A stretch of 5,424 nucleotides of DNA from Chitinivibrionales bacterium (GCA_028718065.1 JAQUMP010000272.1:1-5424), one strand, 5' to 3'. Shown: positions 1-5,424, numbered from the stretch's first letter. Made by a program: numbers and translations. Notes: generated from the letters alone by a model not told the origin.

Positions 1-14
1 AATTGCCGGTTTTT

Positions 15-2219
15 ATGCAAGCAATAAAACCCGCCGCGGTGGTCAGCGTTGCTTTCCCGATGGCGATCAGCGGCCTTTATGACTATCAAATTCCGCCCGA
101 ATTTTACGGTAAAATAACCCCCGGAACCCCGCTGCGGGTGTCGCTGCGCAATGCGGTGACGTGGGGCGTTGCCGTCGATTTAAAATCCCATTCCCCGCAC
201 GGTTCTTTAAAACCTGTGTTGGAAATCATGGAATCGCGCTGGACCGATTCCACCCAATCGCTCCTAAAGTTATATAAATGGATCGCCGCATATTATCAAT
301 GCGACCTTGGCGCGGTCTTTAAGCCCCTGGTCCGCAAGCGCCTGCTGCAAACCTCCCTCAAGACTATCGCCGTCTACGCACCGGCGAGCGGCGGGGACCA
401 AGGCTTGTCCGATCGTCAAGCCGCCGCGTTCCGGAAAATAAAGGACAACCAGGAAGCTTTTTCGGCCGCGGAGTTGCGTCGGCGGCATGGGATATCATCT
501 CACATGCTGACGCTTCTGACCCAAAAAGGCAAGCTCAATAAAATGGTGCGTCAGGTGCTTCCGGCCGGTGCTGCGGGCGGCGCGATGGTCCCATCTCCGG
601 CGGAATACACGCTCTCCGGGCAGCAGCAGCAGGTTTTCGAGACGCTTTTAGCAACATTAAATGATCCGCAACGGCCGGTCCTGCTGTTCGGCATCACCGG
701 CAGCGGAAAAACTTTGGTGTATATAGAGATTGTCAAGGCCGCGCTCGCGAAAGGCAAAAGCGCCATCATCCTGGTGCCCGAAATTTCGCTCACACCGCAG
801 ACCATCGGGCGTTTTTCTGCGGTGTTGGGCCCCACGATCGCGGTGATCCACAGCCGCATGTCCGACGGCGAGCGCCGTGAAAGCATTGCCCAGCTCGTTA
901 CGGGCCAAAAACGGGTGGCCATCGGCGTGCGCAGCGTTGTGCTGGTACCGCTTGACAATGTGGGTGTTATTATCGTGGACGAGGAGCACGACGCCAGCTA
1001 CAAGCAGTACGATCCGGAGCCGCGCTACCAGGCGCGCGACGTGGCGGTTATGCGGGGCATGCTGAGCCGCGCGCTCGTGGTGCTCGGCAGCGCCACGCCC
1101 AGCGTAGAGAGCCTGCATAATGCTTTGGCGGGCAAATACGATCTGGCGCGGCTTACGCAGCGCCACGGGCCTGCGCGGTTGCCCCCCGTGCAGATAATTG
1201 ACATGAGTGAGGAGCATGCCGCCGGCAACTGGACGCTTTTAAGCCGCTATTTACAAGAGCGCATGACGGCGGTCCTTGAGCAAAAGCGCCAGATCATTCT
1301 TCTGCTGAATCGGCGGGGATTCGCGACCATGCTTTTGTGCCGGGACTGCGGCTATTCGGCAAAATGCCCGGCCTGTTCGGTGCATGTTGTATTTCACAAG
1401 GAGGACCAACTGCTCAAATGCCACCAGTGCGGGTTTACCGCGCCGGCGCCGGTTGTCTGCCCGAAATGCAAGGGCAGCCGCATAAAATACAGCGGCACCG
1501 GCATTCAGAAGGCCCAGGAGCATCTGGCGGCCAATTTTCCGGGCGCGCGCATAATCCGTATGGACCAGGACACCACGCGAAAGCAGAGGGCGCACGATAC
1601 GATCATTTCAGCCTTTGCGCGGGGAGAGGCCGATATTTTACTGGGGACCCAGATGGTCGCCAAGGGGCTCGATTTTCCGGGCGTGACATTGGTGGGCGTG
1701 ATCCAGGCCGATATCGGTCTCCATTTTCCCGATTTTCGCGCCTCCGAACGCACGTTTTCGCTCCTGACGCAAGTGGGGGGCCGTGCCGGGCGCAGCGACG
1801 ATTGCGGCGAGGTGGTCATTCAAACCTATATGCCGCAGGAACCGGCCATCCTTGCCGCGCAGCAACACGATTATGAAACTTTTTTTAACACCGAGATAAC
1901 GCAGCGCCGCGCCTTGCACTATCCGCCCTTCGGCAAGCTGGCGCGGATTGTTTTGGAAGGCCCCGAAGGCAAACTCCTGGACGCCCTCATGCAAAAGATC
2001 GTCGCCATCGTGCGCGCAACGGCGCCTTCCGAGTGCGCCGTGCTGGGGCCGACGCCGGCGGTTATCGCACGAGTCAAGAACAACGACCGCCTGTCGCTCT
2101 TGTTAAAATCAACTTCTTCGCGGCCCTTGCAGCTGGCGCTTACCGCCGTGCGCGCCGCCGTCCGGCCCGCCCGGACCATAAAAATGATCGTCGATGTGGA
2201 CCCGGTGAATATGATATGA
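15..2219 (+). CDS. priA: Primosomal protein N' (PriA), replication restart 3'-5' DNA helicase
   Basis: PriA recognises stalled or collapsed replication forks in the cytoplasm and starts reloading of the replicative helicase. Counting from the ATG at 15 (734 residues, close to the usual ~730), the N-terminal 3'-end-binding region starts with a typical VVSVAFP...YDYQIPPEF stretch. The helicase follows: Walker A GITGSGKT at 226-233, DEEH box at 322-325, GSATPS at 358-363, GTQMVAKGLDFP at 544-555 and QVGGRAGR at 586-593. Eight cysteines (442, 445, 451, 454, 469, 472, 482, 485) in four CxxC pairs form the two zinc sites inserted in the helicase core. The C-terminus VDVDPVNM is the family's normal end, so the gene is intact at 3'. 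An in-frame TTG at 3 is possible and the frame is open to the left edge; no ribosome-binding site can be judged because only 14 bases precede the ATG. The function is secure; the start is less so. Confidence 0.97.
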   Translation: MQAIKPAAVVSVAFPMAISGLYDYQIPPEFYGKITPGTPLRVSLRNAVTWGVAVDLKSHSPHGSLKPVLEIMESRWTDSTQSLLKLYKWIAAYYQCDLGAVFKPLVRKRLLQTSLKTIAVYAPASGGDQGLSDRQAAAFRKIKDNQEAFSAAELRRRHGISSHMLTLLTQKGKLNKMVRQVLPAGAAGGAMVPSPAEYTLSGQQQQVFETLLATLNDPQRPVLLFGITGSGKTLVYIEIVKAALAKGKSAIILVPEISLTPQTIGRFSAVLGPTIAVIHSRMSDGERRESIAQLVTGQKRVAIGVRSVVLVPLDNVGVIIVDEEHDASYKQYDPEPRYQARDVAVMRGMLSRALVVLGSATPSVESLHNALAGKYDLARLTQRHGPARLPPVQIIDMSEEHAAGNWTLLSRYLQERMTAVLEQKRQIILLLNRRGFATMLLCRDCGYSAKCPACSVHVVFHKEDQLLKCHQCGFTAPAPVVCPKCKGSRIKYSGTGIQKAQEHLAANFPGARIIRMDQDTTRKQRAHDTIISAFARGEADILLGTQMVAKGLDFPGVTLVGVIQADIGLHFPDFRASERTFSLLTQVGGRAGRSDDCGEVVIQTYMPQEPAILAAQQHDYETFFNTEITQRRALHYPPFGKLARIVLEGPEGKLLDALMQKIVAIVRATAPSECAVLGPTPAVIARVKNNDRLSLLLKSTSSRPLQLALTAVRAAVRPARTIKMIVDVDPVNMI

Positions 2220-2250
2220 TCCGCCCGCCAGGTGGATCGGTTTACATTTT
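2217..2250 (+). terminator. Probable intrinsic terminator of priA, overlapping its stop codon
   Basis: The arms GATCCGCC (2218-2225) and GGTGGATC (2231-2238) pair over 8 positions including one G-U, around a 5-base CGCCA loop. A further T-G pair (2217 with 2239) is possible. Two bases later comes a T-rich stretch, TTTACATTTT (2241-2250). The stem is strong, but the tail is interrupted, so termination may be partial. The position, between priA and a gene with its own promoter-like sequence, supports the call. Confidence 0.5.
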
Positions 2251-2252
2251 AA

Positions 2253-2261
2253 TGATATACT
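2253..2261 (+). promoter_or_regulatory. Extended -10 promoter for the 221-residue membrane protein gene
   Basis: TGATATACT contains the TGn extension followed by TATACT, one mismatch from the TATAAT consensus. At 17-base spacing the -35 position reads TGGATC (3 of 6 matches) and lies inside the priA terminator stem, so the TGn extension would have to compensate. Transcription would start near 2267-2269, only a few bases before the ATG at 2271. The heptamer TTTACAT occurs on both sides (2241-2247 and 2261-2267), 20 bases apart, and could be a regulator site or chance in AT-rich DNA. Confidence 0.45.
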
Positions 2262-2270
2262 TTACATCAA

Positions 2271-2936
2271 ATGTTTTTCAGCAAACTCAAATCCTTTTTC
2301 GGCGGCCTGATAAACCGGTTCAAGCTTCACCCCACCTGGGGATTCATCGGCGCGATCCTGATCGCATTGGTCAATAATATCGGCGCCGTGATTTATACGG
2401 TTTCCCTGCAACACGACCTGCAGGCCATGTATGCCCGCGATCTTTACGGCCAGAATTATATCCAGGCCGCGCGTATAAATCTGCACCTTATCGACAAAGA
2501 GTTGGTCGCCCTTTTTTTATTAAAAAGCGACGTGGCCTTGGACAGCGCGGTCATGCGCATTCATACCGATGCGCATGTGTTGCAGGGACTCGTCGATAAA
2601 TCAAAATCGTTTTTTCATTCGAAAAAGGGCAAAACCTTGTGGGTGAACACCAACAAGGCCTTTGGCCGGTACACGTTGACAATCGACACGCTCGTGGATT
2701 TATCAAGAAACGCGCAAAAGGAGAAGGCGATCGGCTTTGTCCAGGGCGTTCTGAGGGAGCGTTTTGGGCATCTGGACACGCTGCTGGCCGGTCTTGACAA
2801 CATAAAAATCAGGCATGATATCGGGATTTACAAAAGAATCGATTATGAATTGTCGATTTCCATCGTTTTTACCCTGATCGTGCTCTTGCTTGCCATCGGA
2901 ACCAGGGTTTATATCTTCCGTAAACAAACCCGCTAA
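2271..2936 (+). CDS. Stand-alone four-helix-bundle (4HB_MCP-like) membrane sensor domain protein without an output domain
   Basis: This is a 221-residue inner-membrane protein. A short basic cytoplasmic N-terminus is followed by membrane helix 1 (about 22-44), an extracytoplasmic helical region (about 45-190), membrane helix 2 (about 194-211) and a basic tail, RVYIFRKQTR, where it stops. The segment at about 57-85 (DLYGQNYIQAARINLHLIDKE and on to LFLLKS) resembles the first helix of the ligand-binding bundle of methyl-accepting chemotaxis proteins, 4HB_MCP. No HAMP, signalling or kinase domain follows, and the strand beyond codes for a convergent gene. It may be a truncated chemoreceptor, or a free sensory subunit acting through a partner. 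The ATG was chosen because an in-frame TGA lies at 2253-2255 and no other ATG occurs before the first membrane helix. No Shine-Dalgarno sequence precedes it. The domain call rests on pattern recognition; the ligand is unknown. Confidence 0.75.
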   Translation: MFFSKLKSFFGGLINRFKLHPTWGFIGAILIALVNNIGAVIYTVSLQHDLQAMYARDLYGQNYIQAARINLHLIDKELVALFLLKSDVALDSAVMRIHTDAHVLQGLVDKSKSFFHSKKGKTLWVNTNKAFGRYTLTIDTLVDLSRNAQKEKAIGFVQGVLRERFGHLDTLLAGLDNIKIRHDIGIYKRIDYELSISIVFTLIVLLLAIGTRVYIFRKQTR

Positions 2937-4660
2937 AACGCAAAATCACCCTCAAGCGGCATCGGCAGGTTTTTCGCGCTTTCAAAGCGGTATTCGGATT
3001 TGCCGTTACAATTAATAATAATGTTTTTGCCGTCGCCTTTTAAAACGACCGTGTCCTGCGGGCGGCTTGCCTTGAGAATGTTCATAAAACACAGCGCTTT
3101 TTCCAAACCATCCCCGCGCTTATAGTTCCAGACCTCGTCCGGCTGGGCTAGCCGTGTTCCTTCGTAAATGGAGAGTGGATTCATGGCGGCTAATTGATTG
3201 TAAACCGCTTCCACGCGGAAGTTGCCGCAGGCCGCAATGCTCACCGGGTTGCGCTCCAGCGCCGCTTTTAAAAACGGTTTCCAGGGGGCCACCGCCATGT
3301 CGCGGCCGGCCGAAAATGCCAGGTCGGCGGTCTCGTTTTTATCGCGCATGGAAAGGCAGTAGTCGATCAGGGCCTGCCGCGAGTCAAGATGCTCGCTCAC
3401 CAGCAGGGGCTCGGCGGCTTTCCAGGTTTTGGCAATGTCCGGCAGGCGCGGCTCGCTTTTACAAAAGGCGATTAAATCTTCCACGACTTCCTGCACATTA
3501 AAGCAGGTGTGCTGCAGGTTCTTTTTTAATTGGTCGATATGTCCGGAATGGTCGATGTAAACGGGGTTCTGTTTGAGGAGGACTTCGAATTCGTCAAGCA
3601 TGATGCGGCCGGGAATGGGTTCGGTATAATATTCGTCTTCGTCGATTTCGTGCAGCAGGATTTTTTGGGTCTCGTCGCCGATGCGGGATTTGCTGCCGTG
3701 CTCATAGGAATAAATTTTTTCGGCCTCAATGTAGCGCGGTTTGCCGCAACATTTATGCGCAAGTTGAAAACAGTGCTGCAGGCCGCTTTTCTGCCGCAAA
3801 AACGCGGCCAGAATTTCGTAGGTGATGTCGGTTTTAAGATATTCATGGAGATTGCGGGTAAATGTTTCGTAGGAGCCGCGTTCGATGGTGGCTTCGGGGT
3901 ACATAAGGTGAATATACCCGGTGTGGTTGGCGACAATGGTCACGTTTTCGTGTTCGAGCGCGCGCCGCGCTTTTTCGGAAATTTCCGTGCCGTTGAACCA
4001 CATTTTTTTGGTGACGATGCGGCGGTTATTGGTTATAAGCCCCTCGTTTATGGCGATAAAGGTCTGTGAATGCAGCGGCGTCGCCATCATAAAAATGGAT
4101 TCGAACGGGATTTTGGCAACGAGCGCCAGGGCCGCGGCGTAGAGCGTGGAAAGCGATACGCATTCCCCCGCGCCGGTAACGTAGCCTTCCTTAAAACGAA
4201 AGGCCTGCATGGCCTCGATCGTTTCGGTTTTCCAGTAGGGAATCACGTCCGAAGTGTATTTGTCAAGTCCGAAGTGGCGCCGGATGTCGATGTCGAAATA
4301 GTATTTATCGCCTTCGTACCCAAAGAGCGCGTTGCTGCGCGCCAATACGGCCGGGTCGATATAGGCCGAAAACCGCGCCAGCTCACGCGGCTTGGTGGTT
4401 AATCCCCAGGTGTCAAGATCGAGGTTAAAGGTAAAGTTGTCCATGATATATTGCTTGAGCCGCAGGACGCGGCGATAGGGGGACATTGCGTCGAGTTTGT
4501 CGAACCAGGGCTGCATCGGCCATTGCCACAGGGCGGGCGACATCATGTTGGCGAGCGTCACGGCAAAAAGCAGCTCCGGGAAAATAAAGAGCTCCATGTC
4601 CGAGAGCGTTATGGCCGATGAATATTTTTCTACGGACTGCGGATCGTTGGGATTATACAT
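2933..4660 (-). CDS. Large uncharacterised protein with transglutaminase-like (Cys-His-Asn) core
   Basis: This 575-residue protein has no signal peptide and no convincing membrane helix, so it is probably cytosolic. Residues about 160-225 look like a transglutaminase/papain-type cysteine core. Cys167 sits in GAGECVSLSTLYAAAL at the start of a helix, followed by IPFES as in the usual 'GIPA' position. His197 lies in ATPLHSQTF, 30 residues on, and Asn211 or Asn212 in LITNNRRIV, 14-15 residues later. The third residue would therefore be Asn rather than the usual Asp; papain also uses Asn. Members of this fold include transglutaminases, peptidases and amidases, so the reaction cannot be named. The N-terminal 150 and C-terminal 340 residues match nothing I recognise; the C-terminal part has several Cys residues (297, 304, 305, 386, 400) not arranged as an obvious metal site. 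The ATG at 4660 is preceded by AAAGG at 9-base spacing. The gene overlaps its convergent neighbour by 4 bases. Confidence 0.8.
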   Translation of the reverse strand: MYNPNDPQSVEKYSSAITLSDMELFIFPELLFAVTLANMMSPALWQWPMQPWFDKLDAMSPYRRVLRLKQYIMDNFTFNLDLDTWGLTTKPRELARFSAYIDPAVLARSNALFGYEGDKYYFDIDIRRHFGLDKYTSDVIPYWKTETIEAMQAFRFKEGYVTGAGECVSLSTLYAAALALVAKIPFESIFMMATPLHSQTFIAINEGLITNNRRIVTKKMWFNGTEISEKARRALEHENVTIVANHTGYIHLMYPEATIERGSYETFTRNLHEYLKTDITYEILAAFLRQKSGLQHCFQLAHKCCGKPRYIEAEKIYSYEHGSKSRIGDETQKILLHEIDEDEYYTEPIPGRIMLDEFEVLLKQNPVYIDHSGHIDQLKKNLQHTCFNVQEVVEDLIAFCKSEPRLPDIAKTWKAAEPLLVSEHLDSRQALIDYCLSMRDKNETADLAFSAGRDMAVAPWKPFLKAALERNPVSIAACGNFRVEAVYNQLAAMNPLSIYEGTRLAQPDEVWNYKRGDGLEKALCFMNILKASRPQDTVVLKGDGKNIIINCNGKSEYRFESAKNLPMPLEGDFAF

Positions 4661-4663
4661 AAT

Positions 4664-5128
4664 TCAAAACCTTTTTTTTGCGGGTAGAATTATATTTGTC
4701 GGACCTAAAAGTGAAACAGCCTGTTTCACTTTTGCCGCAGGAATGCCGGTTTGGCCGTATTCAAGAAACATCTGTCGCATGAACCACAAATTCCGGGAGG
4801 AAAAGCTTTTGCCGGCATGCAAGTCCCTGCTTAAATCAAGTGCAAGCCGACGAACAACGGAATCACCCCAGCCATGTATTTTTTGCTTATCGACAATAAG
4901 ATTCCCCAAATCCCAATACAGTGTCATTATCCCGGAATTAAGCGAACGCGCGGCATGCACCTGAGCGGCGGAAATCTTTGCTTTTGCTTCGTCAAGAAAC
5001 GTGAGGTAGTCTTTGTTGTTCCCTAGGAATGAAAACGTTCTCTTTCTCTGATTAATTATAAATAAAATCTTCCACCTCAGTCCGGTCGCCGTGGTGGAAT
5101 GAGAAAAAAACTTTTCTTCGAGTTCCAT
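4664..5128 (-). CDS. Truncated YhcG-like protein: DUF1016 N-terminal domain only
   Basis: This frame encodes 154 residues. Residues about 40-125 match the N-terminal domain of the DUF1016/YhcG family: LNSGIMTLYWDLGNLIVDKQ, then HGWGDSVVRRLALDLSRDL and FSSRNLWFMRQMFLEYG. Full members run to about 350 residues and end in a PDDEXK nuclease-type domain; here the frame stops after LPAKKRF, so that domain is absent and no other frame carries it before the next gene. The first 35 or so residues (from MELEEKFF) are not typical of the family, and the family start would be expected near residue 30, where no ATG is present. The only ATG is at 5128, with GAGGTG 11 bases upstream overlapping the preceding methyltransferase stop. 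It is either a decayed nuclease gene or a small domain-only protein. In the family this domain is thought to mediate protein contacts or assembly; the partner here is unknown. Confidence 0.75.
   Translation of the reverse strand: MELEEKFFSHSTTATGLRWKILFIINQRKRTFSFLGNNKDYLTFLDEAKAKISAAQVHAARSLNSGIMTLYWDLGNLIVDKQKIHGWGDSVVRRLALDLSRDLHAGKSFSSRNLWFMRQMFLEYGQTGIPAAKVKQAVSLLGPTNIILPAKKRF
4670..4674 (-). promoter_or_regulatory. Ribosome-binding site of the transglutaminase-like gene
   Basis: On the minus strand AAAGG ends 9 bases before the ATG at 4660. It forms the end of a run of eight A residues followed by GG. It lies inside the last codons of the upstream DUF1016 reading frame, so a ribosome finishing that frame at the TGA (4664-4666) would be next to this start and could reinitiate. 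Confidence 0.6.
4689..4694 (-). promoter_or_regulatory. Consensus -10 box upstream of the transglutaminase-like gene
   Basis: The minus strand carries a perfect TATAAT here, which predicts a transcription start near 4682 and a leader of about 20 bases that would still include the ribosome-binding site at 4670-4674. At 17-base spacing the -35 position (4712-4717) reads GTTTCA, 3 of 6 matches, and falls inside a 27-base palindrome. This suggests a promoter that is weak alone or controlled by a protein bound to the palindrome. Confidence 0.5.
4707..4733. repeat. Perfect 13+1+13 inverted repeat, candidate operator
   Basis: The arms AAAAGTGAAACAG (4707-4719) and CTGTTTCACTTTT (4721-4733) are exact reverse complements around the single base 4720. 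The -35 position of the putative promoter for the 575-residue gene lies inside it, the usual arrangement for a repressor site bound by a dimer. An RNA hairpin with an 11-base stem and 5-base loop is also possible, flanked by A and T runs, so a weak bidirectional terminator is the alternative. The repeat lies in the open reading frame of the DUF1016 fragment, where it encodes KVKQAVSLL. The symmetry itself is certain; the role is inferred. Confidence 0.7.
5070..5099 (-). terminator. Possible hairpin terminator after the methyltransferase gene
   Basis: On the minus strand TTCCACC (5093-5099) and GGTGGAA (5070-5076) are perfect 7-base arms around a 16-base loop, followed by a T-rich stretch (GATTTTATTT). 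This would end the methyltransferase transcript about 45 bases after its stop codon. A perfect TATAAT (5055-5060) follows directly, with no good -35. Both lie inside the atypical first 30 codons of the DUF1016 frame, which suggests that this segment may once have been intergenic. The stem is short and the loop long. Confidence 0.3.
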
Positions 5129-5139
5129 AAAAAGGCAGG

Positions 5140-5145
5140 CACCTC
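5140..5145 (-). promoter_or_regulatory. Ribosome-binding site overlapping the methyltransferase stop codon
   Basis: GAGGTG on the minus strand begins within the TGA stop of the methyltransferase gene and ends 11 bases before the ATG at 5128. It is the only Shine-Dalgarno-like sequence close to that ATG and supports 5128 as the start of the DUF1016 frame, with translation coupled to the methyltransferase. The spacing is slightly long. Confidence 0.45.
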
Positions 5146-5424
5146 AACCAAAGGCAAGGCGTGGCAAAGCAAATTCACCTAAAGAAATATTCGCGTTTGG
5201 ATTCGACAATTCATGAATAAAGATTTCAATCTGATGGGTTTCAAGATGAGCTAAGAACCTAAAACTAGATGCTCTTAAGTAATCGTGATTTAGCTCGAAA
5301 GCCAACCATTTTCTATCTAGTTTTTCTGCTGAATACCCTGTTGTGTTTGATCCTGCAAAAATATCGAGTACGGTATCACCGGGCGACGTAAGGAATTTAA
5401 TAAAGAAGGCTGGAATGTCCTCTG
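5144..5424 (-). CDS. DNA methyltransferase, C-terminal part (N4-cytosine or N6-adenine, beta-type), cut by window edge
   Basis: Reading from 5422 down to the TGA at 5144-5146 gives 92 residues, with no start because the gene enters from the right edge. Early in this piece, SPGDTVLDIFAGSNTTG (residues 13-29) is the S-adenosylmethionine-binding motif I of amino-methyltransferases, and KWLAFELNHDYL (38-49) carries the acidic residue expected to contact the cofactor ribose. Motif I so near the C-terminus means the catalytic (D/S/N)PP(Y/F/W) motif must lie earlier, outside the window. This is the order of the beta group, typical of type II restriction-modification enzymes. The product would transfer a methyl group to an exocyclic amine in a specific DNA site. 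The region is about 38% GC by hand count, far below priA, which points to horizontal transfer. The downstream gene is 15 bases away on the same strand. The target sequence cannot be inferred. Confidence 0.87.
   Translation of the reverse strand, partial: EDIPAFFIKFLTSPGDTVLDIFAGSNTTGYSAEKLDRKWLAFELNHDYLRASSFRFLAHLETHQIEIFIHELSNPNANISLGEFALPRLAFG

Noticed and set aside
657..1217. Minus-strand frame of 186 residues within priA
   Set aside because: It lies opposite well-conserved helicase motifs; its composition, rich in His and Arg, is typical of an antisense shadow in GC-rich coding DNA, with no recognisable domain.
2905..2931. Inverted GGGTTT/AAACCC pair as a terminator for the minus-strand gene
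   Set aside because: Six-base stem, 15-base loop and no T-rich tail in either direction; it lies in the sensor gene's last codons.
2977..2989. Short palindrome CGCTTT-C-AAAGCG as a terminator between the convergent genes
   Set aside because: It lies inside the coding end of the 575-residue gene, has a one-base centre and is not followed by a T run on either strand.
3530..4069. Plus-strand frame of 179 residues opposite the transglutaminase-like gene
   Set aside because: It is rich in Phe, Gly and Val as the mirror of the Asn/Lys/Thr-rich opposite strand and has no motif. The minus-strand frame covers it fully and contains a coherent catalytic core.
4670..4679. Run of eight A followed by GG (minus strand) as a programmed frameshift or phase-variable site
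   Set aside because: Slippage would change only the last few codons of the DUF1016 fragment and meets a stop quickly in the -1 frame; the run lies upstream of the AGG, so it does not alter ribosome-site spacing.
4707..4733. Palindrome considered as a CRISPR repeat or mobile-element end
   Set aside because: Only one copy is present, there are no spacers or target-site duplication, and its position relative to the TATAAT fits an operator or terminator better.
5131..5142. AGGCAGGCACCT-type sequence as a REP element linked to a RAYT transposase
   Set aside because: Its symmetry is weak (3-base arms), it is a single copy and no transposase is present; the overlap with the ribosome-binding sequence explains part of it.

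Overview
The window comes from a bacterium of medium-to-high GC content that cannot be named to phylum from the sequence. By hand count, two 60-base lines in priA reach 68-75% GC, while 5221-5400 at the right edge is only about 38%. The left 4.6 kb looks like resident chromosome. The right 0.8 kb looks like an acquired DNA-modification locus that has partly decayed.

Plus strand, left half: an almost complete priA gene (replication restart helicase) with all helicase motifs, both zinc sites and a normal C-terminus. A GC-rich hairpin overlaps its stop codon and is a plausible terminator. About 15 bases later an extended -10 promoter lies directly in front of a 221-residue membrane protein. That protein resembles only the sensory part of a chemoreceptor: membrane helix, four-helix-bundle-like periplasmic domain, membrane helix, then nothing. 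Its transcript may be leaderless.

Minus strand, right half, in order of transcription: the C-terminal 92 residues of a beta-type DNA methyltransferase entering from the right edge, which has no start codon in the window and is easily missed; a 154-residue protein with the N-terminal DUF1016 (YhcG) domain but no room for the PDDEXK nuclease domain; and a 575-residue cytosolic protein with a transglutaminase-like Cys-His-Asn core. The methyltransferase stop codon overlaps a ribosome-binding sequence for the DUF1016 gene. The DUF1016 stop is 3 bases from the ATG of the 575-residue gene and in the same frame. A perfect 13+1+13 palindrome next to a consensus TATAAT lies in the 3' end of the DUF1016 reading frame and looks like the operator and promoter of the 575-residue gene.

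The two halves converge. The 221-residue and 575-residue genes overlap tail-to-tail by 4 bases, through their stop codons, with no terminator between them. The methyltransferase and DUF1016 genes probably formed one modification/nuclease cassette. The role of the transglutaminase-like protein is unknown, and whether it belongs to that cassette is the main open question.
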